The notes under the pieces: model-generated
Told to the model about the DNA's origin: nothing
What the model saw: only the letters and a program-made list of their open reading frames with translations
The model's database searches: none
Source: an uncultured Chthonomonadaceae bacterium
GTDB taxonomy: Bacteria; Armatimonadota; Fimbriimonadia; Fimbriimonadales; Fimbriimonadaceae
DNA length: 23,316 bases
Assembly (NCBI GenBank): GCA_946479035.1
Contig: CAMLDW010000033.1
Span: 1-23,316, forward strand
Direction: 5' to 3'
Position numbers and translations under genes: made by a program
Part shown: positions 1-7,630 of the stretch, one piece after another
Layout: the number at the start of each line of letters is the position of its first letter
How positions within the stretch are numbered: the first letter of the stretch is position 1

Positions 1-195
1 CGTCACCTCCTGGCGGAAGTCGTCCACCGCCTGCGAGTAGTTGACGACGAGCGCGACGTTCGTGCTGTCGATCGGGATCTGCGTGAGGTTTCCTGCGCTC
101 AGTCCGAGCGTTGCGCCGCTAGCGGCGGCCTCGACTGCGAAGTTTGCGTGCCATGCGACGAGCTCGCTCAGGCGCGCGGGGTAATAATCGGCCAT
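1..195 (-). CDS. Hypothetical protein, N-terminal 65 residues (cut by window edge)
   Basis: An open frame reads leftward from the ATG at 193-195 (MADYYPARLSELVAWHANFA...) to the window edge with no stop. The N-terminus, with YYP, then L..LVAW..NF and a following LGLSAG segment, resembles from memory a family of uncharacterised proteins in Planctomycetes, Acidobacteria and relatives that begin MADY.P....F..W..NF and often carry a C-terminal fibronectin-like part. No function is known to me. There is no signal peptide or membrane segment in the visible part. The body of the protein lies outside the window, so the family call rests on the N-terminus only. The gene diverges from the gene at 922. 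Confidence 0.7.
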   Translation of the reverse strand, partial: MADYYPARLSELVAWHANFAVEAAASGATLGLSAGNLTQIPIDSTNVALVVNYSQAVDDFRQEVT

Positions 196-277
196 TTTTT
201 CGTCCTGGGGAAATGGCGGTAGCGCCTCTCCCCTGACCTTCGTAATGCGCTAGGCCGTGCGAAGTTCGCAGAACCTC

Positions 278-297
278 GCGCGCAACGCGTTGCGCGC
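278..297. repeat. Perfect 20-bp GC-rich palindrome
   Basis: Every base from 278 to 297 pairs with its partner around a centre between 287 and 288 (core CAACGCGTTG flanked by GCGCG/CGCGC). It sits just before the 42/21-bp repeat units. It could be a dimeric protein site, a cruciform or part of the repeat family. No function is shown. Confidence 0.8.
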
Positions 298-309
298 CGC
301 CCGCGCCGC

Positions 310-645
310 GGGCGGCGCGTCTTGCAACGCGCGCTGTGTGTGCCGCTGGGTGGGCGGCGCGCCGTGCAACGCGCGCTGGACGATACGCGGTGCGGGCGGC
401 ACGAGCGGCGACGCATTGCCGCTCGCTCCGCCCGCGTTGCGCGCGCCCGCGCCCGTGTTGCCGACAGTCCCGCCCGCGTTGCCGGTCAGTGCGCCCGCGT
501 TGCGCGCGACCGCGCCCACGTTGCCGATGACCCCGCCCACGCTGTCGCCCGCTCCGCCCGCGTCGCCGATGGCTGCGCCTGCGCAGTTGAACCTGCCGCC
601 CGCGTTGCGCCCCGCCGACGGTCCGTTGCCCGCCACTGGCAAAGC
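310..645. repeat. Array of degenerate 21-bp tandem units (first part as 42-bp units)
   Basis: From 415 the sequence falls into consecutive 21-bp units starting at 415, 436, 457, 478, 499, 520, 541, 562, 583, 604 and 625. Most begin GTTGC and end GCCCGC/GCCCAC, with a variable centre. Upstream the same 21-bp phase continues as 42-bp units at 310, 352 and 394, each starting GGGCGGC; the first two share the TGCAACGCGCGCTG segment. Seven codons fit one unit, so a coding origin is possible. The minus strand reads A-G-x-x-x-G-N heptads and the plus strand Pro/Ala heptads. The later copies (583 onward) drift away from the consensus. Confidence 0.8.
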
Positions 646-921
646 CCCGCCCATAGCCTGTTTGAACCTGGCGGGCCGCCGCGCCCGTACTTTGGCGGCG
701 CACTGGTGTGGAAAGACGACAAGCTCCCCGGTAGCGGGACGCCCGGCGGTGCGGGCTTGGCGGTCTACTTCCGCGCTAGCGGCTCTTTCGACATTGCGTT
801 CGAGCTCGTCGCGCTGGCCGCAGAGGTAGGCGACTCGCCCCTCGGCGGCGCGGGCACGACCGGTAGACTCCGTGGATTGATCGCCGCGCGCGGCCCGTGC
901 CCACCTTGTCACAATAAGACC

Positions 922-1620
922 ATGAAATCAGTTTCACTCGCGCTCCTTCTCGCCTTCGCTCCTTTCACCGCGCTCGCGCACCACAGTCGGCTCTTCATCC
1001 GCACGACGACGTTCGACCTCGGCCACCCGGGCCAGTGGTACTTCCTCGGCAACGCCTCCCTGCTCAAGTCCGGCGACGGCAACGCCTACGAGGTCGAGCC
1101 CGGCGTCTTCTACGCCTTCGGCGAGCGCGCCGACTGGGGGATCGAGGTCCATGACCACCTCGATGCGCCGCCCGGAAGCGGTCTCGGCTACGAGGCCACA
1201 GGTCTAGAGGTCCGCCACCGCCTCACCCTTAACTCAGGCGTCAACCATGCGATAGGGCTCGAGTACGAGGACAATCCGTTCAACGGCGAGCCGGGCGAGT
1301 TCCAGTTCCAATGGATCTTTGGCGAGGAGAACCCTGGATCGGCGTGGATGGCGAACCTCAGCGCGGCGATGACGAACGCTGCGCGCGAACAGGTCCACTA
1401 CGGCTACAGCCTTGCCTGGGGCCGCACGGCGGGAGAGACGACCGGATACGCGCTCGAACTCTCAGGCGACGTCGAGTCGCACGGCGCGCACGAGCTCCTG
1501 CCCCAAGTGAGCTTCTCACTGGGCGACCAGAAGTTGCTCAAGGTCGGCGTGGGACTGGGGCTGACGAAAGAGTCGCCGGACTACACGGTGCGCGTCGGGT
1601 TCGTCAGCAAAATGAACTGA
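922..1620 (+). CDS. Secreted, probably outer-membrane beta-barrel protein
   Basis: The 232-residue product starts with a clear signal peptide (MKSVSLALLLAFAPFTALA, cleavage probably before HHSRLF). The mature part alternates hydrophobic and polar residues with many aromatics and glycines (for example GQWYFLGNASL, VEPGVFYAFGERADWGIEVH, HAIGLEYED, EFQFQWIFGEE, LLKVGVGLGL, YTVRVGFVSK). This is typical of beta strands in an outer-membrane barrel of the general 'transporter/phenol degradation MetA-like' kind. I cannot name the family. The start is set by the signal peptide. The same frame stays open far upstream, but that part is repeat sequence. No strong Shine-Dalgarno is visible. It converges with mqnA, 19 bp apart. 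Confidence 0.75.
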   Translation: MKSVSLALLLAFAPFTALAHHSRLFIRTTTFDLGHPGQWYFLGNASLLKSGDGNAYEVEPGVFYAFGERADWGIEVHDHLDAPPGSGLGYEATGLEVRHRLTLNSGVNHAIGLEYEDNPFNGEPGEFQFQWIFGEENPGSAWMANLSAAMTNAAREQVHYGYSLAWGRTAGETTGYALELSGDVESHGAHELLPQVSFSLGDQKLLKVGVGLGLTKESPDYTVRVGFVSKMN

Positions 1621-1639
1621 CGCGCCGGTCGGTACGCGA

Positions 1640-2446
1640 TCAAGTCGCCGCGACCGGGGATACGATGCGCGGGCGGTGCGGCGAGGGGAGCACCGCGTTG
1701 CGCGCGAGCATGAGCGCGAACGTGTTGAGCCCGTCCTTGGCGGGCGCGTCGAGCGCGTAGCGCATGCTGTCGCGCAGGTAGCGCTCGCACACGTCTCTCT
1801 GCCAGCCAGAGCGCGCGCACGCGCCTTCGACCACTTGTTCGAAGTGCTCGCGGCTCCAGGCGAGCGCCTCGTTCAAGAGCTCGACGAGGCGGGGGTCCAG
1901 GTCGTCGCGACCGACCCACGCTGCCCACACGAACGGGAGGCCGATCATGTCCTTCCACGCCTGCCCGAGGTCGATGACCTCGAGCCCGTCCGCCTGGGCC
2001 GCCATGCCGATGTCGCCGATGAGAACGCAGGCGTCGTGCCTTTCGAGCATCTCGGCGAGGTCGGGCGGGCAGTTCTCGACGACCGGGTCGGCGCCGAAGA
2101 CCTCGCGAAGATAGCCGAGCGCGAGGGCGTTGCTGGTGAGCGAGCTCTGGTCGAGCGCGAGCGCCTTGATCTTGCCGAACGGGACCTTGCTGAAAAGGCG
2201 GACGCTCTCGGCGGGGCCGTCGCTGCCGATGCAGACGCCGTCGGCGATGGTGCGTCCGGGGGTGCGCAGCGCGTCGTAGGTCGAGACGAGCACGGCGTCG
2301 GCAAGCAGCTCGTCGAGCATCCTGGGAAGCCGGGAAGGGAGGTCGTACACGACCTGCACAGGGCTCTCATCGCCCAGCGACTCGAACCACGCGACGAGCG
2401 GGCGGGCGTTGACGAACGGGACGCAACCGACGGTGAATCGTGCCAA
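1640..2446 (-). CDS. mqnA: Chorismate dehydratase MqnA (futalosine menaquinone pathway)
   Basis: The 268-residue product matches the MqnA family, which converts chorismate to 3-[(1-carboxyvinyl)oxy]benzoate, the first step of the futalosine route to menaquinone. The N-terminal FTVGCVPFVNARPL signature, the substrate-cleft segments around VYDLPSRLP, ADAVLVSTYDALR and LIGDIGMAAQ, and the length all fit this periplasmic-binding-protein-like fold. It is cytosolic, with no signal peptide. The start is TTG at 2444-2446, directly after the stop of the upstream methyltransferase gene, with AAAGGAAG just upstream as ribosome binding site, so the two are probably translationally coupled. No other mqn genes are in the window. 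Its product would supply the quinol used by the ACIII encoded further on. Confidence 0.9.
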   Translation of the reverse strand: MARFTVGCVPFVNARPLVAWFESLGDESPVQVVYDLPSRLPRMLDELLADAVLVSTYDALRTPGRTIADGVCIGSDGPAESVRLFSKVPFGKIKALALDQSSLTSNALALGYLREVFGADPVVENCPPDLAEMLERHDACVLIGDIGMAAQADGLEVIDLGQAWKDMIGLPFVWAAWVGRDDLDPRLVELLNEALAWSREHFEQVVEGACARSGWQRDVCERYLRDSMRYALDAPAKDGLNTFALMLARNAVLPSPHRPRIVSPVAAT

Positions 2447-3172
2447 CTAGACTTCCTTTCGCGCGACGGCGACCACGCTGCTGCCCCAGGGGAGCGAAGC
2501 CGCGGCGACCCATCGAGCCTCCATGTCCTGGAGTTTGACCAAAAACCGGTTGGAGGGGGGTGAGACCCTAGGTAGAGAGACCTTGGCGGGCCCCCACCGG
2601 AACTTGTCCAGGATGCGGATGAGCACGACGACCGGGAAGAGCAAGAAGACGCTGTAGGAGAGCTTTTGCACCTTCAGCCCTTGCTCCGCCAGGAGGTCCC
2701 GGACCTGCCTCTTCGTGTAGCGGCGGTGGTGCATCAGCGCGACGTCGTGCGGTCCCCACAGCCATCGGAACGCGGGGACGTTGAGCACGAGCACGCCGCC
2801 GGGCTTGAGCGAGCGCGCGATCCCGGCTACGGCGCCTTCGTGGTCTTTGACGTGCTCGAGGGTGTCGAGCGAGACGACTGCGTCGAGCGAGCCTTGCCTG
2901 AACGGGGGCCGCTCGGCGTTCCCTACCAAAAGGTTGACCAGCCCTCGCTCTTTGCAGAACCTGACTGCGATCGGGCTGAAGTCGAGGCCGATCGCGCGCT
3001 TGGTCTTCTGCAGATCGGCGAGCAGCGCGCCGGTGCCGGACCCGAGGTCGAGCACTGTGCGCGATCCCGGGGCGTACTTTTCCAGCAGCGCCAGGGCGAG
3101 GCGTCGGCGCGAGACGAACCACCAGTAGTGGTCCTCCGCCTGGCGCATCTTGGCGTACTCTTCAACGTTCAT
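2447..3172 (-). CDS. Class I SAM-dependent methyltransferase
   Basis: This 241-residue protein has the Rossmann methyltransferase motif I VLDLGSGTGAL near residues 40-50, an acidic motif II loop (AIGLDFSP), and VVSLDTLEHV with a LKPGGVLVLNVP strand. The N-terminal HYWWFVSRRR stretch and the LWGPHDVALMHHRRYTK segment are typical of methyltransferases found near glycosyltransferases for lipid-linked sugars. A hydrophobic stretch (SVFLLFPVVVLIRIL) around residue 175 may touch the membrane. The substrate is unknown. The ATG at 3170-3172 lies inside the end of the upstream glycosyltransferase gene (11-bp overlap), and mqnA follows immediately. A role in quinone methylation cannot be excluded, but the sequence does not look like MenG/UbiE. 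Confidence 0.85.
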   Translation of the reverse strand: MNVEEYAKMRQAEDHYWWFVSRRRLALALLEKYAPGSRTVLDLGSGTGALLADLQKTKRAIGLDFSPIAVRFCKERGLVNLLVGNAERPPFRQGSLDAVVSLDTLEHVKDHEGAVAGIARSLKPGGVLVLNVPAFRWLWGPHDVALMHHRRYTKRQVRDLLAEQGLKVQKLSYSVFLLFPVVVLIRILDKFRWGPAKVSLPRVSPPSNRFLVKLQDMEARWVAAASLPWGSSVVAVARKEV

Positions 3173-3905
3173 CGCGGGGCCTGGTGCGCCTGTTCCTGCC
3201 CGCGAGCCTGAGCTTGACGAGCTCGCCGAGCATGCGGGACCCGTCTCGGAGCATGTTGACCTTGCTCCCTTCCTGGTGCGACCAGCGGATCGGCACCTCG
3301 GCGATCTTGTACCCGAGGTCGCGGGCGATCATGAGAGATTCGAAGTCGAACCCGAAACCGTCGAGCTTGCACCGCTTAAAGACGTCGCGCGCCACGTCCT
3401 GTCTGAACAGCTTAAACCCGCACTGGGTGTCTTTGATCCCCTTGACCGCGAAGAGCTGCACGGCGAGGTTGAAGCTGCGGCCCGCCGCCTCCCGGTACCA
3501 CGGCTGCCTGATCTCGAGGCGCGACTCTTTGAGCGGCCTACTGCCTATTGCGATGGGCGGGCCCTTCTCGACGGCGGCCCAGAGCTTTTCGACCTCCTCG
3601 ATCGGAGCGGCGAGGTCTGCGTCGGAGAAGAGCAGCCACTCGGCCTCGGTCTCGAGCATCCCTTTGCGCACGACGAAACCCTTGCCCCGGTTGGGCTGGG
3701 AGTCGAGGAGCGCGAACCCCTTGTGCGCCGCCGCGAACTCCTGGACGATCCTAGCGGTGTCGTCCTTACTGCCGTCGTTGACGACCACGACCTTCCAGGG
3801 ATATGCCTGTGCGCCCAAGTACTCGGCGAGGCGCCCGAGGGTGGGGAGGATGCGGTCGTGCTCGTTGTACGCAGGTACGACGACGCCGAGTCGGGGCTTG
3901 TCCAA
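3162..3905 (-). CDS. Family 2 glycosyltransferase, dolichyl/polyprenyl-phosphate glucosyltransferase-like
   Basis: The 247-residue GT2 protein has LGVVVPAYNE at residues 6-15, VVVNDGSKDDT near 40-50, GKGFVVRKGM near 74-83, and the metal-binding DAD (residues 95-97) in LLFSDADLAAP. The DTQCGFKLFR, FGFDFE and EVPIRW motifs are typical of the DPG synthase/ALG5-type branch, which transfers a sugar from a nucleotide donor to polyprenyl phosphate at the cytosolic face. It lacks the C-terminal membrane helices of larger relatives. The start is TTG at 3903-3905, chosen because VVVPAYNE needs to lie close to the N-terminus; no good ribosome binding site is visible. It overlaps the methyltransferase gene by 11 bp. 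Confidence 0.88.
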   Translation of the reverse strand: MDKPRLGVVVPAYNEHDRILPTLGRLAEYLGAQAYPWKVVVVNDGSKDDTARIVQEFAAAHKGFALLDSQPNRGKGFVVRKGMLETEAEWLLFSDADLAAPIEEVEKLWAAVEKGPPIAIGSRPLKESRLEIRQPWYREAAGRSFNLAVQLFAVKGIKDTQCGFKLFRQDVARDVFKRCKLDGFGFDFESLMIARDLGYKIAEVPIRWSHQEGSKVNMLRDGSRMLGELVKLRLAGRNRRTRPRDER

Positions 3906-3938
3906 GGCGGAGGGAGGATACCGGGCGAGACGGGAACC

Positions 3939-3963
3939 GGGGTCTGGGGTCTAGGGTCAGGGG
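3939..3963. repeat. Short heptameric repeat GGGGTCT-GGGGTCT-AGGGTCA-GGGG
   Basis: Three 7-bp units in the 92-bp gap between the glycosyltransferase start and the glycosidase-like stop differ by one or two bases. This looks like a small simple-sequence tract of the TAGGGTCTGGGGTC kind. No function can be read from it. Confidence 0.6.
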
Positions 3964-3997
3964 CGAGAGGCGCGGGCCAAGGGGCCGGGCCTCCCAA

Positions 3998-4720
3998 CTA
4001 GAACGGGGGGCGCTCGTGGAGGATGAAGAGGGTGCTGAGGCCGCGTGTCGGGGGGATCAGGAGCGAGCCACGGTAGTAGAGCATCGTGGACCCGCCGCCG
4101 TCGAGCGCGACGGCGTTCTTGACATGGAGCCTGGCCATGGCCCGGCCCATCTCGCTGAGAGTGACCTTGCTCTTGGTAGCCATCATCACAAAGCGCTGGT
4201 CGGAGGTCAGGCCGACGGCGGTTCGAGGGGCACGGCCCCAGATCGCGGAGTCGGTGAAGTGCTGGGAGCGGGGGTCGGGGGCGACTTTTCCGTCCTTCAT
4301 CAGGCGCACTGCGCCGCGCAGGAGATAGCGGTACGCAGAGAGGTCGAGCGCCTGTTCGAAGCGGGTGTCGAAGATGTGGACCTTGCCGTACCAGTCGACC
4401 CCGACTGCGCTGCCGCGCTGGCCCTCCGCCATGACTTCGCCGTCCACGACGACGTCTGCGACGGGCTGTTGCGACTTGTAGCCGAAGAAGGTGCCGGTGA
4501 TGGCGGCCGCAGGCTGCCTGTCCCCGATCAGGGCCCATGCGTTGCGCAAGCGGTCGGAGTAGTACGTCTCCGCCGTGACCTTGTTTTGAGACATGTCGGC
4601 GACGACGGCCTGGTAATAGACCTTGCCCTGCTTGAAGCTCTCGTAGTGGATCGGTCGTGCGACCGGCTTGCCCGGCGATGCGAGCACGACAGAAAAGATC
4701 AACCCGACTGCGAGTCCCAT
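3998..4720 (-). CDS. NAGPA-type phosphodiester glycosidase domain protein
   Basis: The 240-residue product contains the features of the phosphodiester glycosidase family (NAGPA domain, PF09992): ITGTFFG near residue 74, a RTAVGLTSD segment near 166-174, and the hallmark DGGGSTM beginning at Asp207. Family members cleave sugar-1-phosphodiester bonds in exopolysaccharide or cell-wall contexts. The N-terminus (MGLAVGLIFSVVLAS) is a short hydrophobic leader, so export is likely. The ATG at 4718-4720 has only a weak AAGG upstream. It is followed after 92 bp by a glycosyltransferase and a methyltransferase gene on the same strand, which suggests envelope glycan metabolism. The substrate is unknown. 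Confidence 0.85.
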   Translation of the reverse strand: MGLAVGLIFSVVLASPGKPVARPIHYESFKQGKVYYQAVVADMSQNKVTAETYYSDRLRNAWALIGDRQPAAAITGTFFGYKSQQPVADVVVDGEVMAEGQRGSAVGVDWYGKVHIFDTRFEQALDLSAYRYLLRGAVRLMKDGKVAPDPRSQHFTDSAIWGRAPRTAVGLTSDQRFVMMATKSKVTLSEMGRAMARLHVKNAVALDGGGSTMLYYRGSLLIPPTRGLSTLFILHERPPF

Positions 4721-4772
4721 GGGAAAGCCTTGCTAGATCCCAGCCTCGGCGCCGGGCCTCTCACCTTTCCTT

Positions 4773-4778
4773 AATATA
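4773..4778 (-). promoter_or_regulatory. Possible -10 element for the glycosidase-like gene
   Basis: The minus strand reads TATATT here, about 50 nt ahead of the start codon at 4720. It is one of the few AT-rich spots in a GC-rich region. No good -35 hexamer lies at the right distance. The rest of the 222-bp divergent gap (4721-4942) shows only a weak TTGCAT-N18-TAACCT pair at 4868-4897 on the plus strand that might serve the respiratory operon. Confidence 0.3.
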
Positions 4779-4942
4779 CGGTCAGTTCCACACCGTCGTT
4801 AGATGCCAGTGCAGGCAATTGCCCTCGTTTTTCAAAGGAGTTGGGGATAGAAGGCCCGGGGACCAGGTTGCATCGCGCCCGACCTCGGGGCTAACCTAGG
4901 GATCGCGATGCGACCGCTCGCGGCAACGGTCCCCACCCATGG

Positions 4943-6793
4943 ATGACAGCGAGGGCAGTGTTGGTTAAGACGGGCCTCACCCGGTTCGCCTGGGCGGTGC
5001 TCGCTTACACGGTCCCCGTGATCCTTTTCGGCGCGTTCGTGCGCGCAGGGCTCCACGGCGACGGGTGTGGAGCGAACTGGCCGGGGTGCAACGGCTCGCT
5101 GATCCCGAAGGGGACGAGCGCGAGCGAGGTCATCGAGTTCACCCACCGGGCATCGACCGGGATACTGGGGCTCCTCGTCGTGGGGCTCTTGGTGTGGACC
5201 TTCCTCTCCTTTGGCAAGGGGCACGCCGCGAGAAAGGCAGTCGTGTTCGTGGCGGCGCTGACCGTGCTCGAGGCGCTGATCGGCGCTGGCCTCGTCACTT
5301 TCAAGTGGGTGGCTCGGGACGAGTCGTTGGCGCGCGTGTTCGCCATGGGGTTCCATCTGGTCAGCACGTTCTTCCTCTTGGGATCGTTGGTGCTGACGGC
5401 GCACTTCGCGGCGGGCGGCGAGCGGGTGAGGATCAAGGGCCAGGGCGCGGTCGGGACCGCGGTCGTGGTGGGGCTCGCCGGGCTCGTGCTGCTCGGGATC
5501 ACGGGCGCCATTTCCGCGCTCGGGGACACGATCTTTCCTGTCAAATCGCTGGTCGAGGGCCTGCAACAGGACATTGCGCCGACCTCCCACATCGCGGAGC
5601 GGCTGCGGTTCTTCCACCCGCTGATCGCGACCTCGGTGGGGCTGTTCTTGGTCTTCGCCTGCGGGATGATCGCTCGCAGCAGGCCGGACGCGAGGACGCG
5701 CACGCTTGCGAAGTGGGTTGTAGGTGCGTTCTTGGTCCAATTCGCGCTGGGAGTGACTAACCTGCTCGCCCTGGCGCCGATCTGGCTCCAGATCGTGCAC
5801 CTGGCGATGTCGGACGTGATCTGGATATCGGCGGTGCTGCTGGCGGTCGCGGCGCTGCCTGAGCGGCTGGCCCAACCCGTCGGAGACTTGGCGGCAAGCC
5901 CGGCCGGCGCGGAGCCGAGAGGGTTCGTCGCCGCGGTGAAGGCGTACGTCGCCCTGACGAAGCCGCGGGTCGTGTCGCTTCTGGTCTTCACCACGGTGAT
6001 GGCGATGTTCGTGGCGGCGCGGGGGTGGCCCGGGCTCTGGGCCGTCGTGCTGGCGTCCTTGGCCGGTTACATGGCGGCGGGCGCGGCGAACACGTTCAAC
6101 ATGGTCTACGAGCGCGACCTCGACGGGGCGATGGAGCGGACTTCCCACAGGCCGACCGTAACGCACGCGCTCTCCACCGCGCAGTCATTGACTTTCGGGT
6201 TCGCGCTGGCTGCGGGCTCGTTCGCGATCTTCTGGTCGGCGTTCAACCTTTTGGCGGCCATGATGGCGATGGCCGGGCTGCTGTTCTACTTCTTTATCTA
6301 CACGATGGCGCTGAAGCGCCGGACCCCGCAGAACATCGTGATCGGCGGCGCAGCGGGGGCTTTCCCGCCGCTCGTGGGCTATGCGGCGGTGACGGGGCGG
6401 CTCGACCCGATCGCGTGGTACCTGTTCGGGATCATCTTCCTTTGGACGCCTGTCCACTTCTGGGCGTTGGCGCTGCTAATCAAGGACGACTACGCGAAAG
6501 CCGGGGTGCCGATGCTGCCGGTGGTGAAGGGAGAGCGGGCGACCGTGGTGCAGATCAGCGTCTATGCGCTCTTGACAGCCGTCGTTACAGTCATGCCGTT
6601 GTTCCAGGGCCAGGTGGGGTGGATCTACCTTGTGGGCGCGAGCGCGCTTAACCTGGGACTCGTCGTGCAGAGCATCCAGCTCTTGCGATACACTGACCGA
6701 CCGCACGCGCGAGCGCTTTTCAAGTACTCGATGGTGTATCTCGCGCTGCTCTTCGTGGCGGCTGCGGTGGACCGGGCGGTGGTGGCGTCGTGA
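4943..6793 (+). CDS. ctaAB: Fused haem A synthase / protohaem IX farnesyltransferase (CtaA-CtaB)
   Basis: One 616-residue membrane protein carries both steps of haem A synthesis. Residues 1 to about 310 are CtaA/COX15. They include the extracytoplasmic cysteine pair C42-x6-C49, the E65-x-x-H68-R motif, and histidines in FHLVST (H138), RFFHPLIATS and VHLAMSD that match the haem-ligand helices. After a short linker, residues about 328-616 are CtaB/COX10 of the UbiA family, with ALTKPRVVSLL, NMVYERDLDGAMERT (Asp-rich prenyl-diphosphate site) and DDYAKAGVPMLPVVKGE. The frame is unbroken across the junction. The annotated ATG at 4943 has no ribosome binding site; a TTG at 4961 behind GAGGG is an alternative start. 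The gene opens the ACIII-caa3 operon and supplies its haem A. The gap to actA is 83 bp. Confidence 0.95.
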   Translation: MTARAVLVKTGLTRFAWAVLAYTVPVILFGAFVRAGLHGDGCGANWPGCNGSLIPKGTSASEVIEFTHRASTGILGLLVVGLLVWTFLSFGKGHAARKAVVFVAALTVLEALIGAGLVTFKWVARDESLARVFAMGFHLVSTFFLLGSLVLTAHFAAGGERVRIKGQGAVGTAVVVGLAGLVLLGITGAISALGDTIFPVKSLVEGLQQDIAPTSHIAERLRFFHPLIATSVGLFLVFACGMIARSRPDARTRTLAKWVVGAFLVQFALGVTNLLALAPIWLQIVHLAMSDVIWISAVLLAVAALPERLAQPVGDLAASPAGAEPRGFVAAVKAYVALTKPRVVSLLVFTTVMAMFVAARGWPGLWAVVLASLAGYMAAGAANTFNMVYERDLDGAMERTSHRPTVTHALSTAQSLTFGFALAAGSFAIFWSAFNLLAAMMAMAGLLFYFFIYTMALKRRTPQNIVIGGAAGAFPPLVGYAAVTGRLDPIAWYLFGIIFLWTPVHFWALALLIKDDYAKAGVPMLPVVKGERATVVQISVYALLTAVVTVMPLFQGQVGWIYLVGASALNLGLVVQSIQLLRYTDRPHARALFKYSMVYLALLFVAAAVDRAVVAS

Positions 6794-6876
6794 CCGAGGT
6801 TGCGGCGAAGGGGCCGAGTCCAGTAAAGTTGGACGGACAGGGACAGTCTGGGACGCGAGGATTGGGATAGCACAGG

Positions 6877-7623
6877 ATGGCGCAGCTCTTTAGACCGAAC
6901 GCGAACACTTACGCGACCGTCAGCCTCATCGTTGGAGCCATCGTCCCCTTCAGCCTCTTCTACTTCGGTTCGACGATCACGCGCTCCCCTTACAACACGG
7001 GCGTCGGCGTGCCGCTCGACCAGCCGATCCCGTTCAGCCACAAGCACCACGCCAAGGAACTGGGGATCGACTGCCGGTTCTGCCACACGAACGTCGAGGT
7101 CGGCCCGACCGCGGGCCTGCCGACGACCGAGGTGTGCATGACCTGCCACTCGCAGATCTGGACGAACAGCCCTCTGCTCGAGCCGCTGCGCAAGAGCTGG
7201 GAGTCGGGCGTGCCGATCGAGTGGGTGAAGGTCAACAAGCTCCCCGACTTCGTGTACTTCGACCACAGCATCCACGTGAACCGAGGGATCAACTGCAACG
7301 TGTGCCACGGGCCCGTGCAGGAGATGCAGATCACGTTCAAGGGCGAGCCTTTCAGGATGTCCTGGTGCCTCGAGTGCCACAAGGACCCAGAGAAGTACAT
7401 GCACGAGTACAAGGCGGGCGAAGACCCCCGGCAACAGATCTTCGAGCTCTATCTGCGCATCAGCGCGGGCGAGAGGCTCGAGCCGTTCGAGCACGAGGTC
7501 GCGGTCGGGCACTTTGCACAGGTGCCGAACGACAAGCCGCACGAGGAACTGGGGATCGCGCTCATGGAACAGCGCGGGATCAACAAGTCGCAGTTGGCGG
7601 ACTGCTACGTGTGTCACAGGTAG
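6877..7623 (+). CDS. actA: ACIII subunit ActA, pentahaem cytochrome c
   Basis: The 248-residue protein has one N-terminal membrane anchor (about residues 12-30) and five CxxCH haem c sites: CRFCH (C66), CMTCH (C87), CNVCH (C140), CLECH (C164) and CYVCH (C243). The last ends one residue before the C-terminus. This number and spacing match ActA of Alternative Complex III, the non-bc1 menaquinol:cytochrome c oxidoreductase. FSHKHH, FDHSIH and similar histidines would serve as second axial ligands. The haem domain faces the periplasm. It leads the act gene set, 83 bp after ctaAB and 7 bp before actB. Confidence 0.95.
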   Translation: MAQLFRPNANTYATVSLIVGAIVPFSLFYFGSTITRSPYNTGVGVPLDQPIPFSHKHHAKELGIDCRFCHTNVEVGPTAGLPTTEVCMTCHSQIWTNSPLLEPLRKSWESGVPIEWVKVNKLPDFVYFDHSIHVNRGINCNVCHGPVQEMQITFKGEPFRMSWCLECHKDPEKYMHEYKAGEDPRQQIFELYLRISAGERLEPFEHEVAVGHFAQVPNDKPHEELGIALMEQRGINKSQLADCYVCHR

Positions 7624-7630
7624 GCGCTGA

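Larger units (their letters stand above)
196..921. other. Long divergent non-genic region (726 bp) with repeats
   Basis: No gene in this stretch convinces me. Several long open frames cross it on both strands because the GC-rich 21-bp repeats contain no stops in most frames. On the minus strand 250-912 stays open and reads AGxxxGN heptads. On the plus strand one frame is open from 322 into the gene at 922 and reads protein-like sequence at about 660-880, and another reads Pro/Ala-rich heptads. None has a clear ribosome binding site or a family I recognise. The area could be a decayed gene, an expanded minisatellite, or a long regulatory region between two diverging genes. A perfect 20-bp palindrome lies at 278-297. 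Confidence 0.5.

Noticed and set aside
278..645. Possible CRISPR array
   Set aside because: The units are contiguous, degenerate and 21 bp long with no spacers of even length between conserved repeats, and no cas genes are near.
250..912. Minus-strand open frame of 220 codons with AGxxxGN heptads
   Set aside because: No family, no clear ribosome binding site, and the opposite strand is equally open through the same repeats, so it is described as repeat sequence and not called a gene.
4832..6166. Long minus-strand open frame (444 codons) opposite ctaAB
   Set aside because: Its protein is Arg/His/Pro-rich shadow sequence, and the plus strand encodes clear CtaA and CtaB motifs there.
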